A stretch of DNA of 64,000 nucleotides. Source: Streptomyces uncialis (lineage in GTDB: Bacteria > Actinomycetota > Actinomycetes > Streptomycetales > Streptomycetaceae). Made by a program: the position numbers and the translations under genes. The stretch lies in the NCBI RefSeq assembly GCF_036250755.1, contig NZ_CP109583.1:4650001-4714000 (forward strand), read 5' to 3'. This document shows positions 1 through 8,720 of the stretch, one piece after another. The stretch's first letter is position 1. Every line of letters begins with the position of its first letter. Below the pieces are notes generated by a model. The model was given only the letters and a program-made list of their open reading frames with translations. It was not told where the DNA came from and made no database searches.

Positions 1-1030
1 TACTCGGCGGGTCCGCCGACGCCGCCCGTGCCGCTCTCGGCGACCGCGTCGAGCAGGGCGACCGCGCCGGAACGCTTGCCGGTGCCGGGCTGCGCGACGA
101 GGACGACCACGCTGTCCTTCTCCAGCATCCGCGCGGTGTCCGGGAAGCAGCCGGGACGTACGTAGGAGGCGAGGAGGCCGTCCACCTCCTGGGCGTCGAG
201 CCACCCGGTGGCCCGGCGGCGGCCCCCGGCGGCACCCGGGGCACTCCCGCCGATACCGAAGTGCGCGTGCGGGGCCGCCACGGAGCCGTAGAAGTACTGG
301 CTGACGTTGCTCTGGTGGACGGCGGTCTGCGGGTCGGTGGCGGGCCGGGGCTCGGTGGCGGACCGGGGGTCGGTGGGTGCGGCGGTACTCGGGTCCCCGG
401 ACGGCGCGGTACTCGGGTCCCCGGGTGGCGGTGGATTCTCGGCGGGTGGTGGGTCGGTGGGTGGTGGGTCGGTGCTCGAGCGGGTCCTGGGCCGGGCGGG
501 TCGGTGGGGCCGGGGCCGTCGGGGGCCGGGTCGGAGGGCGGGCGGTCGTCGTCGGGGCTCCCCGGCGCGGACCGGTCACCGGCGGGACCTCCCGGTGAGC
601 GGCGGTCGTGGGCGCCTGGTGTGCGGCGGTCGTCCTCGGGGCTCCCCGGAGTGCGGCGGTCGCCGTCGGCGGGGTCCGGCGGGCCGGGGGCGTCGGGTGT
701 GCGGCCGGGATCGGGAGTCCGGGCGGGGTCGGGTGTGCGGGCGGGGTCGGGTGTGCGGGCGGGGTCGGGGCGGTCCCCGAGCCGGATGACCCGGCGGACG
801 GCGCCCGGACGGTCGGCCCCGGCGGCGTGCGGGGTCGCGGGTGGTGGGGACGCGAGTGGTGAGGTCGCGGGTGGTGAGGTCGCGGGTGGGTGCGGGGTAC
901 GCGGCTGCGGGGCGGGCGCGGCTCCCGGGAGGGGAGCGGGCCACGACTGGGGCTCGCGTCGGTTGTGGAGTGGTGGGGCGGGAAGCGGAAGCTGTCGCCG
1001 CTCACGCGGCTCGTCATCGTGCTCTGTCAT
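1..1030 (-). CDS. Partner protein with Walker-A-like motif, incomplete at the window edge, apparent frameshift
   Basis: The gene begins at ATG 1030, 19 bp after the cyclase-like gene stops, so the two probably form one operon. The first ~185 codons encode a Pro/Asp/Arg-rich disordered linker. Near position 475 the coding signal moves to another frame, which upstream is closed by a stop at 576. The second frame encodes the motif VSQYFYGSVAAPHAHFGI (252-305), then GWLDAQEVDGLLASYVRP and AQPGTGKRSGAVALL, a Walker-A-like P-loop. The protein continues past the left edge. The frameshift could be genuine or a sequencing error in GC-rich repeats. Family not recognised; an ATP-binding partner of the cyclase-like protein is inferred. 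Confidence 0.6.
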   Translation of the reverse strand, partial: MTEHDDEPRERRQLPLPAPPLHNRREPQSWPAPLPGAAPAPQPRTPHPPATSPPATSPLASPPPATPHAAGADRPGAVRRVIRLGDRPDPARTPDPARTPDPARTPDPGRTPDAPGPPDPADGDRRTPGSPEDDRRTPGAHDRRSPGGPAGDRSAPGSPDDDRPPSDPAPDGPGPTDPPGPGPARAPTHHPPTHHPPRIHRHPGTRVPRRPGTRVPPHPPTPGPPPSPGPPPTRRPPSTRATSASTSTAPWRPRTRTSVSAGVPRVPPGAAAGPPGGSTPRRWTASSPPTYVPAASRTPRGCWRRTAWSSSSRSPAPASVPARSPCSTRSPRAARAASADPPS

Positions 1031-1049
1031 TCCAGGCCGTCGCTCGATG

Positions 1050-1901
1050 TCACTTGGAGATCCCGAAGACGGCGCCGGAAGCGTGGACGGTTCCATGGAA
1101 ATTCTGAACCACCCTTTCCCGCACCGCCGTTGATGTGTCGTCCGCAGCGGCCCCGGACGGGCCCGCAGCGTCGGACCGGTGCCCCGGAGCGGACCGGGGC
1201 AGGTCGTCGGACCGCGCGGGAGCAGCGGGTACGTCCGCGTCCCGCGTCCCTGTCACCGCGTCCGGGGCGGCCGGGGCGTCGAGCCCCAGGGTGTGCACGT
1301 CATGGCCGGGCACCCAGATCCAGGCCCGCCCGGCGTACTCCTTCTCCTCGATCCGCACCTGGAGGAAGTCGCGGGCGCGGACGGTGGTGTACGCCTCCCG
1401 CACTACGTCGTTGAAGACGGTGGCGGAGACGGCGACGGCGAGCGGGGCGTCCTCGGCCGCCGCCAGCGCGCTCCGCAGCACCCGGCTGTCGAGGAGGCGG
1501 CCGATCTCGACCGGGGCGCGGCCGACGAAGCCGTTGGCCCCCGGGGACGCCGTCCCGAAGTGCAGGGCGGCCCGCAGCTCCAGCCAGGAGTCCCGGACCC
1601 GGCCGTGGTTGAAGGCCCGCAGCCCGGCGTCCAGCCGGCGCATGAACGTGTCCACCATCGCGGGCTCGGACGCGCCCTCCGGCAGGACGGCCATGACCGA
1701 GTCACCCGCCTGCTGGACCGCCCACGCGGCCATGTCCTCACCGGCCGCGCGGGCGGCCACGCCGACGAGCTGGGGGATCGCCTCCTGGAAGCAGCTCTGG
1801 GTGAGCACGTCGGCCCGGCCGTACCCCTTCGCGTCGACGGCCAGCAGCAGTCTGCGGCCGAATGTGTCCAGGCCGCCGGGTCCGCCTGCGATCGTTGTCA
1901 T
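1050..1901 (-). CDS. Class III nucleotide-cyclase-like protein
   Basis: A 283-residue protein. Residues ~15-200 follow the layout of class III cyclase domains: a first strand with LLLAVDAKGYG (Asp23), a QQAGDSVMAVLP hairpin (Asp67), LRAALHFG, a GFVG turn and GRLLDS (Arg135). Asp23 and Asp67 match the two metal-binding Asp residues of the family. The usual Asn four residues before Arg135 is Val, so activity is uncertain. A disordered tail ends in VVQNFHGTVHASGAVFGI, repeated in the downstream partner. ATG 1901 is chosen because upstream in-frame sequence is not conserved-looking. It is divergent from a PycTM-like gene, which suggests a cyclic-nucleotide signalling or antiphage locus. Confidence 0.75.
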   Translation of the reverse strand: MTTIAGGPGGLDTFGRRLLLAVDAKGYGRADVLTQSCFQEAIPQLVGVAARAAGEDMAAWAVQQAGDSVMAVLPEGASEPAMVDTFMRRLDAGLRAFNHGRVRDSWLELRAALHFGTASPGANGFVGRAPVEIGRLLDSRVLRSALAAAEDAPLAVAVSATVFNDVVREAYTTVRARDFLQVRIEEKEYAGRAWIWVPGHDVHTLGLDAPAAPDAVTGTRDADVPAAPARSDDLPRSAPGHRSDAAGPSGAAADDTSTAVRERVVQNFHGTVHASGAVFGISK

Positions 1902-2211
1902 GACACCCCTAGTGGTGCGCGGTGGAGGGTAGTTGTGGGAGGGAAGGATGCTCCGTCGGGCAACTCCGGTTCCGCTGGGCGGAGTTGTTACCCGCACGTA
2001 GTGACGGATCGATATACGCCGGGCCGGACCGGCGCCCGTTCCCCCGAGCTGACGGGCGCCGGCCATTCAGTCGTACACCTCCGCCCGGAACAGGACCTTG
2101 TGGAAATACGGGATGCGGAATCCATAGCGGAATCCATAGAAGTGACTGGTTGGCCCCGGGGGAATGCCGGTTACTGGACGGACATGCACCGTCACCGAGG
2201 GGGAACACGGG

Positions 2212-3000
2212 ATGACGCTCACCACCCGTCCGGCGGACCTGCCCGCCCCGCACACCGCTGTCGTCGAGGTCCCCGGGGGGCCGGGACCCACGATGCTCGC
2301 CGCGCTCCAGAGCACCCATCAGCAGGCCGACACCAAGACCGGCATCCTCGCGGCGGCCCAGGTCGCCCTCGTCGGCACGTGCGACTTATGGACCGGGACG
2401 GCCGCCGGCGCCTGGCGGGACGGCGGGGCGGCGGGGGCCCTGGCCGGGCTGCTGCTGTTCCTGTTCGCCGCCGGGCTGCTCGGCGGGGCGGGCGCACTGG
2501 GCGCGGCGCTGCGGCCCCGGCTGCTGCGGCCCCGGGGCGTCAACCGGTACAGCTTCGCGTATCTGGCGGCGGGTGCGGGGACGGGTGCGGGGGGCTGCGG
2601 TACGGCCCGGGTCGCGCGTACGAGCCTGGCCGCGCGGATGGCCCGCGCGGCGCGTACGGCCTCCGACGCGTGTACGGCCTCCGTCGCCTCCGTCGCCTCG
2701 GGCGCCCCGGGCTCCGCCGCCGACGCCGTGGATGCCCCGGGCTCCGGCTCCGTGGCTGCCCCGGCCGGTTCGCCGGACGGCTCTGGTGACGCCGCCGGGG
2801 GCCGGGCCGGGAACGCCGCCCCGGACGCCGTCCCGGACCATGATCCGGCGGCCGACCGGCGGGAGCTGGCGCAGACCCTCGCCTTCCTGGCCCGGGTCGC
2901 GGTGGTCAAGTACCGCTGTCTGAGCGGCGCGGTGGTGTGCACGGCCGTGATGGGCGCGGCGGCGGGGCTGGGCATCGTGCTCCGCCCGCTGCTGGGCTGA
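2212..3000 (+). CDS. PycTM-like (DUF5706) membrane effector
   Basis: A 262-residue membrane protein. Residues ~38-60 contain HQQADTKTGILAAAQVALVG, the (A)DxKxGIL motif that opens the Pycsar effector transmembrane family. A hydrophobic segment LAGLLLFLFAAGLLGGAGALGA follows, then an Ala/Gly-rich, Asp-containing linker. The C-terminal part is ELAQTLAFLARVAVVKYRCL, which matches the family's conserved K-Y-R element, and a last membrane segment. In Pycsar the effector damages the membrane after sensing a cyclic pyrimidine nucleotide. Here the nearest cyclase-like gene is divergent, 310 bp away. ATG 2212 is chosen over 2164 because GAGGGGG lies at 2197-2203. Confidence 0.7.
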   Translation: MTLTTRPADLPAPHTAVVEVPGGPGPTMLAALQSTHQQADTKTGILAAAQVALVGTCDLWTGTAAGAWRDGGAAGALAGLLLFLFAAGLLGGAGALGAALRPRLLRPRGVNRYSFAYLAAGAGTGAGGCGTARVARTSLAARMARAARTASDACTASVASVASGAPGSAADAVDAPGSGSVAAPAGSPDGSGDAAGGRAGNAAPDAVPDHDPAADRRELAQTLAFLARVAVVKYRCLSGAVVCTAVMGAAAGLGIVLRPLLG

Positions 3001-3216
3001 CCGGCGGGGCTTGGGCCGTCCGGCACCCGGTGTTCGTACGGGTGCCGGGGGTGGGGGCGGTGTCCGGGGGTGGGGGCGGCTCCGGTGTCCGGTGCTCGTA
3101 CCGGTGTCCGGGACCGGGACCGGGGCCGGGTCGGGGCCGGTCCAGGGGGCGGTGCCGGTGTCCGGGGCCGTACCGGTCGCGCGCCGGAACCTGGCCGGGG
3201 TCGCCCGACGGGGGTC

Positions 3217-3930
3217 CTACAGGACCGGCCAGGGGTCCGGGCCCAGGTCGGCCGCGTGCCGCAGGCCCGCCGGGTCGCTGATCGTCGTGGAGCCGTAGCC
3301 GGACTCCAGCAGTCCCTCGGCGCGCAGATCGCGCAGCGCCTTGTGGATCGTGGTCTCGGCCGCGCCGGTCAGGTCCGCGAGTTCGGGCTGGGTGAGACGG
3401 CAGCCGATGACGACACCGCCCTCGCTGCGGCGCCCGTACGCGGTGGCCAGCTCCACGAGGATGCGGGCGAGCCGGACCTTGACCGGGTAGCCCCGGAATT
3501 CGAGGCGCCGCTGGTTGGCCCAGCGCAGCCGGTTCGCGACGATCACGGCGAGCGCGAGCGATATCTCGGGGCGCCGCTTGAGCAGTTCGTGCAGGGCGGC
3601 GGGCTGCACCGTACGCGCGGTCATCTCCCCGCAGGCGGTGACCGTGGCCGACCGGGGCGAGGAGCCGTCCAGCGCGGCCATCTCCCCGACCGTGTCACCG
3701 CCGACCCGCACGGCGAGCAGCGAGCGTTCGCCGTTCTCCACGGCGGCCGTGACCTTCGCGAACCCGGTGAGCAGCAGCAGGAGATGGCGGTCCGGCCCGC
3801 CCTCGCGCAGCAGTGGCGCGCCCTTCTGGAAGGTCACCCGGGAGCCCAGGGCGAGGAGTTCGGCGCGCGCGGGCGGCGCCAGCACCCCCAGCAGACTCCG
3901 CGCGGGCCACTGCCCCGTCGCCGTACCCAT
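3217..3930 (-). CDS. Crp/Fnr-family transcriptional regulator
   Basis: A 237-residue protein with an N-terminal cyclic-nucleotide-binding fold (~residues 12-125: [41 protein letters not shown]) and a C-terminal winged helix (~150-225: [30 protein letters not shown]). A G-rich ribosome-binding site precedes ATG 3930. The effector-pocket Arg/Ser pair typical of cAMP binders appears as PRSATV, so ligand binding is plausible. It is convergent with the PycTM-like gene. Whether it reads the nucleotide made by the neighbouring cyclase-like protein is inference; many Streptomyces Crp paralogues stand alone. Confidence 0.85.
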   Translation of the reverse strand: MGTATGQWPARSLLGVLAPPARAELLALGSRVTFQKGAPLLREGGPDRHLLLLLTGFAKVTAAVENGERSLLAVRVGGDTVGEMAALDGSSPRSATVTACGEMTARTVQPAALHELLKRRPEISLALAVIVANRLRWANQRRLEFRGYPVKVRLARILVELATAYGRRSEGGVVIGCRLTQPELADLTGAAETTIHKALRDLRAEGLLESGYGSTTISDPAGLRHAADLGPDPWPVL

Positions 3931-4350
3931 GACCGCCCCCTGAACCGTCCGCACCCGGACCGTGCCGCGCGGCACCCGCCGCGCCGCCCGCCACCCATCC
4001 TGCCGCCGGGTCCCGTCCGGGGTCCATCGATCCGACGGACTGCGACGGACTCGGACCGGCGCGATCCGATCCGGCCCGCCATGGTGTGCCGGGGCGTCGC
4101 GGGCACGGGCCTCGTGTCCGCGGGGGCCTCGGCGACGCCGCTCCCGGCCCGGTCCGACGGTGGCCAGCGCGGCACGCCGTTCGCCCAGCCGGGCACATCC
4201 GTGCGGAGGGTGATGCCGGGCCGCCGTACCTTGGCGTGTTTCGCGGACGGATCGCGGCCCCGGGTGCCAAGGTTCGGGTACCGGGCCGTCGACAGGTCCT
4301 GGTGGGCGCGGTGGAACAGCGCCGTGGCAAGAAGCAGAAGGAAGCGCACG
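3931..4350. other. Intergenic region between crp-like and cold-shock genes
   Basis: This 420-bp divergent intergenic stretch holds no convincing gene. It probably contains both promoters and a long 5' leader for the cold-shock gene. The open frames across it have shadow-type composition. Confidence 0.5.
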
Positions 4351-4560
4351 ATGGCAACAGGCACGGTGAAGTGGTTCAACGCGGACAAGGGCTTCGGTTT
4401 CATCCAGCAGGACGACGGCGGTGCGGACGTGTTCGTCCACTTCTCCGCGATCGACGCGGACGGGTACCGGTCGCTGGACGAGAACCAGCGGGTGGAGTAC
4501 GACGTCACCCAGGGCCCGAAGGGTCCGCAGGCTGAGCGGGTCGTGCCCATCCCCGGTTAG
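4351..4560 (+). CDS. cspA: CspA-family cold-shock protein
   Basis: A 69-residue single cold-shock domain, the usual length. The RNP1 motif KGFGFI and RNP2 motif VFVHFS are intact, preceded by the diagnostic start [12 protein letters not shown]. Such proteins bind single-stranded RNA and DNA and act as RNA chaperones in the cytoplasm. AGAAGGAAG just upstream of ATG 4351 is a good ribosome-binding site. Streptomyces carry several paralogues; which one this is cannot be told from the sequence. Confidence 0.95.
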   Translation: MATGTVKWFNADKGFGFIQQDDGGADVFVHFSAIDADGYRSLDENQRVEYDVTQGPKGPQAERVVPIPG

Positions 4561-4761
4561 GGCTCGGCCGCGGTCCGTGTGGCGCCGCGCTCCTGAGCCG
4601 ACGGCCGGGGCGGGGCGCCACCGCCCGTCCGGGCACCGTCGCCGTACGTCAGGGCGCCTCCCCGTGCCAGGGCACCACCTCACGTCACGGCGCCACCTCA
4701 CGTCACCGCGCCACCGCGCGTCCGGGCACCGAACGCCCGGGACGCGATCGACCCCCGGCCG

Positions 4762-5478
4762 TCACCCGGTGTCGAGGCCGTCCACCAGCCGGTCGAGGAA
4801 ACGGGCGAAGGTCGCTTCCGGTGTGACGGGGCGTCCCGCCGAGGCGAGCGCCTCCGCCAGTTCCGGGTGCCGGCCGTCGGCGGCGACGGCCGCGAGGTAG
4901 CGGGCCTCGGCGGCGGCCCGATCGGGGGTGTGGGCCGCCGCCGCCCGGCCGACCTCATGGCCCACATGACCGGCGACGAAGCCGGTCAGCAGGCTGAAGA
5001 CCTCCAGCTTCGCCGCGCCGTCCAGTCCGGTGGGCCGCAGCGCGGCGAGCGCGTACTCCACGAAGTCCAGGGCGCGCGGCCCCGGGGTGCGGCGCGCCGC
5101 CAGTGCGGTGGGCAGCCAGGGGTGCCGCAGCATCAGCTCGCGCTGGAGCCGGCCCACGGCCTTCAGATCCGCGCGCCAGTCCCCGGTCAGGGGCCGGGTC
5201 GTCGGGAGTTCCCCGCTGACGTGGTCGACCATCAGGTCCAGCAGGGTCGCCTTGTCGGGGGCGTAGCTGTACAGCGACATGGCGCCTGCCCCGACCCCGG
5301 CGGCGACCCGCCGGATGGTGACCGCGTCCAGCCCCTCGGCGTCCGCGAGGGCGACGGCCGCGACCGTGATCGCCGCACGGCTGAAGGCGGGTCTGCGGCC
5401 CCGGCCGGGGCGCGCCGGGCTCAGCCAGAGCTGCTGGGGGTCGACGCCGGAGGCGCCGTCGCCGTCACCACGGGGCAC
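4762..5478 (-). CDS. TetR-family repressor of the divergent hydrolase
   Basis: A 238-residue TetR regulator. The N-terminal HTH reads FSRAAITVAAVALADAEGLDAVTIRRVAAGVGAGAMSLYSY with the family's Y-x-Y end; the C-terminal region resembles the TetR_C ligand domain. GTG 5478 is preferred because GAGGAAC precedes it and the longer in-frame extension is a Pro/Glu/Asp-rich run. It is divergent from a CocE/NonD hydrolase across a perfect palindrome (5598-5630), so it very likely represses that gene and perhaps itself. The inducer is unknown. Confidence 0.88.
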   Translation of the reverse strand: MPRGDGDGASGVDPQQLWLSPARPGRGRRPAFSRAAITVAAVALADAEGLDAVTIRRVAAGVGAGAMSLYSYAPDKATLLDLMVDHVSGELPTTRPLTGDWRADLKAVGRLQRELMLRHPWLPTALAARRTPGPRALDFVEYALAALRPTGLDGAAKLEVFSLLTGFVAGHVGHEVGRAAAAHTPDRAAAEARYLAAVAADGRHPELAEALASAGRPVTPEATFARFLDRLVDGLDTG

Positions 5479-5597
5479 GTTCCTCGGTTCCTCTCCTGCC
5501 ACGACCGCCGACCGGTCCGCTCCTGCCGCAGCCGTACACCGCTCGGGGACCGTCTCTGGGTCCGCCTCTGGGTCCGCCTCTGGGTCCATCCAAGCAT

Positions 5598-5630
5598 CCG
5601 TTATTCTCGTACAACGTACGAGAATAACGG
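5598..5630. promoter_or_regulatory. Perfect palindromic operator for the TetR regulator
   Basis: The arm CCGTTATTCTCGTAC (5598-5612) and its exact reverse complement (5616-5630) flank the 3-bp spacer AAC. The site sits directly before the ribosome-binding site and ATG (5640) of the hydrolase and upstream of the divergent tetR gene. It is markedly more AT-rich than its surroundings. Confidence 0.85.
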
Positions 5631-5639
5631 AGGAACCCC

Positions 5640-7337
5640 ATGGCCGACACCCGCCCGCACGACGTCACCCCTCAGTCCGGTCCCCGTCCCCCGGTCCGCG
5701 GGCCGTCCCTGTCGGCCCGGCTCATGCGGGCCTCCTGGCGCGGGCTGCCGCCCAAGCGGTACGACGTGGGCCTGGAGGCCGGGCTCGCCGTGCCCGGCGC
5801 GGACGGCGGCACCCTGCGCGCGGACCACTACTTCCCCCGCGCCGACGGCGACTTCCCCACGCTCCTCATCCGCTCGCCGTACGGCAGGGGGCTGCCCTGG
5901 TCACCGATGTTCGGGATCCTCTTCGCCGAACAGGGCTTCCATGTGGTGCTCCAGAGCTGCCGGGGCACCGGCGGCTCGGACGGCCGCTTCGACCTGTGGC
6001 GCAACGAGACCGCCGACGGCCTCGCCGCCGTCTCCTGGCTGCGCGAACGCCCCTGGTTCACCGGCACCCTCGGCACGGTCGGACCCAGCTATCTGGGCTA
6101 CACCCAGTGGGCGCTCGCCCTCGACCCGCCGCCGGAGCTGAAGGCGATGGTCGTGCAGGTCGGGATGCACGACCCGCACGCCTTCTACCACCGGGGCGGC
6201 GCGTTCCACCTGGAGAACGCGCTGGCCGTCGGCGCGGGCATGACCAACCAGCACCGCGGGATCATGCCGTTCCTGAAGGCCGTCCTGCGGCTGCGACGCG
6301 GGCTGGACGGGATCGTCAGCGCGCGCCCGCTGCGCAAGGCGTACGAGTCCGCGCTCGGTGAGTTGCCCTGGCTGGACGGCGTGATGGCCCACCCGGACGC
6401 CGACGACCCGTACTGGCGTGGCGCGGCGCTGGCCGGGGCGGCCGAGCAGGCGGGGATACCCACCGCCCTGATCGGCGGATGGCACGACGCCCTCGTCGAC
6501 CAGACCTTCGAGCAGTACGCCCGGCTGCGGGCGGCCGGTGCCCGGACCTCCCTGCTCGTCGGCCCCTGGACCCACACCTCCGCCCTTCAGCAGGGCTGGC
6601 CCGAGGTCTTCGCCGAGAGCCTCGCCTGGCTGCGCGCGCATCTGTGCGACGACCCCTCCGGGCTGCGGCCCACCGGGGTACGGGTCCACGTCGGCGGCGC
6701 GGACACCTGGCGGGACCTGGACGACTGGCCGCAGTCCCCGGACCCCGCCCCGGCCCCTTGGTACGCGGCCCCCGACGGCTCGCTCACCTCACGGCCCCCG
6801 GCGGAACCCGCGCCCCTCACGTCCTTCCGCCATGACCCGGACGCCCCCACCCCGTCCGTCGGCGGTCTGCTGCTGTCCCGGACGGCGGGCCCCCGCGACA
6901 ACACCGCGCTGGAGGCCCGGGACGACGTCCGCACCTTCACCGGCCCGCCCCTGACCGAACCCCTCGACGCCGTCGGCCCGGTCTCCGCTCGGGTCCGGCT
7001 CGCCGTGGACACGGGCCACGCCGACGCCTTCGTCCGGCTGTGCGACGTGGACGGGCAGGGGCGGTCCACCAACGTCTGCGACGGCATCACCCGGGTGGCG
7101 ACCGCCCCGGGGACGCCCACCGAGGTCACCGTCGCCATGAGCCCGATCGCCCACCGCTTCGCCCCGGGCCACCGCGTCCGACTCCAGATCAGCGGCGGCG
7201 CGCACCCCCGCTACGCCAGCAACCCCGGCACCGGCGTCCCCGACACGGAGGCGACCACGGTCACCCCCGCGCACATCACCCTGTACACGGGCACGTCCCT
7301 GAACCTGCCCGGCGGCAGCCCGGCCCCCGAACGGTGA
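5640..7337 (+). CDS. CocE/NonD-family (S15-like) alpha/beta hydrolase
   Basis: A 565-residue protein of the X-Pro dipeptidyl-peptidase/cocaine esterase family. The N-terminal alpha/beta-hydrolase domain contains the nucleophile elbow GTVGPSYLGY (Ser150). IGGWHDALVD, WTH and the following residues fit the acid/His region. Residues ~370-550 form the jelly-roll C-terminal domain of the family (DAFVRLCDVDGQGRSTNVCDGI, HRVRLQISGGAHPRY). No signal peptide is evident, so it is probably cytoplasmic. The substrate is unknown; amide, ester or cephalosporin-acyl hydrolysis all occur in relatives. Expression is likely controlled by the adjacent TetR protein. Confidence 0.88.
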   Translation: MADTRPHDVTPQSGPRPPVRGPSLSARLMRASWRGLPPKRYDVGLEAGLAVPGADGGTLRADHYFPRADGDFPTLLIRSPYGRGLPWSPMFGILFAEQGFHVVLQSCRGTGGSDGRFDLWRNETADGLAAVSWLRERPWFTGTLGTVGPSYLGYTQWALALDPPPELKAMVVQVGMHDPHAFYHRGGAFHLENALAVGAGMTNQHRGIMPFLKAVLRLRRGLDGIVSARPLRKAYESALGELPWLDGVMAHPDADDPYWRGAALAGAAEQAGIPTALIGGWHDALVDQTFEQYARLRAAGARTSLLVGPWTHTSALQQGWPEVFAESLAWLRAHLCDDPSGLRPTGVRVHVGGADTWRDLDDWPQSPDPAPAPWYAAPDGSLTSRPPAEPAPLTSFRHDPDAPTPSVGGLLLSRTAGPRDNTALEARDDVRTFTGPPLTEPLDAVGPVSARVRLAVDTGHADAFVRLCDVDGQGRSTNVCDGITRVATAPGTPTEVTVAMSPIAHRFAPGHRVRLQISGGAHPRYASNPGTGVPDTEATTVTPAHITLYTGTSLNLPGGSPAPER

Positions 7338-7776
7338 CCGTCACCCGGCCCGGTGGTCCGTCGCCCGGGTGACGGGTGACCCCGGTGACAGATGATCCCG
7401 CTGAGGTGCGGTCCCTGTGCCGGGACGCCCCGGGGCCCGTCTCCCTGCCCTTCCCGGCGGTTCCGGCGGTTCCGGCGGTTCCGGCGGTTCCGGCGGTTCC
7501 GGCGGTTCCGGCGGTTCCGGCGGTTCCGGCGGCCCGTGCTCCCGGGCCGGGCTGTCCGCACCCCCGCACCCCCCGCACCGCCGCGCTGTCCGCGCCGCCC
7601 GTGGGAGAACTTCGTCCGAATCCCGCTCCCGTGGCCCGCGACGGTCCGCCCCGCCTCGCGAACACCCCCTGACCTGCGCGGTGTTACGCCAGCCGTACGG
7701 TCCCGCCGGTGGCGGTGGCGTCCGGCGCGGAACTTTCGTCCAAGACAGGGGCGCCGAAGTCGGGGACCGTGGGGAC
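7338..7776. other. Intergenic region with a 9-bp tandem repeat
   Basis: The stretch between the hydrolase and the AraC-type gene holds the minisatellite at 7456-7532 and otherwise no supported gene. An open frame runs through it into the AraC gene, but its Gly-Ser repeat and Arg-rich content argue against translation from upstream starts. Confidence 0.5.
7456..7532. repeat. Tandem repeat, 9-bp unit GGCGGTTCC, about 8.5 copies
   Basis: Eight exact copies of GGCGGTTCC start at 7456 and are followed by a partial copy GGCGG. The unit length is a multiple of three, so a (GGS)n linker would result if it were translated on the + strand. It lies ~245 bp upstream of the likely AraC-type start. Confidence 0.95.
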
Positions 7777-8604
7777 ATGCGCAGCTACGAGACGGGGTCC
7801 GGCCCCGTCGACAGCGACACCGGGAAGGGCTGGGAGGTCGCCCGTCCCCTCGGCGGCACGTCCGTGGACGGTGTCCGGATGGCCGGGTTCCGCGACCGGA
7901 GCGCCGCCGGGCTGGACATGCGGGTGCTCCCGCAGCCGGTCGTGGTCGTCGTCCTCGCGCTCGGGGACGAACCGGTCACGGTGGAGGGCGCCGACGGGCC
8001 CCGGCCCCTGCGGAGCCTCGTCGCCGCGCTGTCGCCCGGCCCGGTCCGCATCCGGGGCGCGCGCGTCGAGTGCCTGGAGGCGCGGTTGTCACCCCGGGCC
8101 GCGTACGCGCTGCTGGGCACGTCACCACGCGAACTGGACGGGACCGTCACCGGGCTCGACGACCTGTGGGGGCGCCCCGCGCGGACCCTGCGCGAACGGC
8201 TCACCGACGCCCCGACCTGGCAGGAACGCCTGACATTGATGGACGGCTTCCTCGCCGGGCGGGCCGCGCGGGCACCGGTGATGGCCCCGGAGGTCGCCGC
8301 CGCCTGGGACACCATCGTGGCCCGCCGGGGCCGGGTACGGGTCACCGATCTCGCCGCGTCCTGCGGGTGGAGCCGCAAGCGGCTGTGGTCCAGATTCAGC
8401 GCCCAGATCGGCCTCACCCCCAAACGCGCGGCCATGACGGTCCGCTTCGACCGCGCCGTCCGGGCCCTGCACGCGGGACACAACCCCGCCGAGGTCGCCC
8501 TGGCCTGCGGATACGCCGACCAGCCGCATCTCCACCGCGACGTACTGGCCCTCGCCGGGTGCACACCGGGCGCCCTGACCGGCAGCGACACCTCCGCCGG
8601 CTGA
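7777..8604 (+). CDS. AraC-family transcriptional regulator
   Basis: A 275-residue regulator. The C-terminal third carries two HTH units of the AraC type: VTDLAASCGWSRKRLWSRF and AEVALACGYADQPHLHRDV. The N-terminal half resembles the variable sensing domain of actinobacterial AraC proteins. ATG 7777 is selected over starts further upstream because the intervening sequence is repeat-derived and Arg/Pro-rich; GGGGAC provides a weak ribosome-binding site. It lies 116 bp before a methyltransferase gene on the same strand, which may be its target. Confidence 0.85.
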   Translation: MRSYETGSGPVDSDTGKGWEVARPLGGTSVDGVRMAGFRDRSAAGLDMRVLPQPVVVVVLALGDEPVTVEGADGPRPLRSLVAALSPGPVRIRGARVECLEARLSPRAAYALLGTSPRELDGTVTGLDDLWGRPARTLRERLTDAPTWQERLTLMDGFLAGRAARAPVMAPEVAAAWDTIVARRGRVRVTDLAASCGWSRKRLWSRFSAQIGLTPKRAAMTVRFDRAVRALHAGHNPAEVALACGYADQPHLHRDVLALAGCTPGALTGSDTSAG

Positions 8605-8720
8605 CCGTGCCGGCGGGGAAGGTTCCGGCCACACGCACGAGCGCGCGACGCCGTGTGACGCGCCGCGCGTCGACCCACCTCACACCACCTCACGCCACCT
8701 CACGACGAAGGGAAAGCCCT

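Noticed and set aside
576..944. Arg/Pro-rich - strand open frame
   Set aside because: It contains the frame used later by the partner gene but its upstream part is a shadow of the ATG-1030 frame; repeats such as RPHTRPRPHTRP are typical out-of-frame reading.
7456..7532. Possible CRISPR-like repeat
   Set aside because: Copies are contiguous 9-mers without spacers, so this is a minisatellite.
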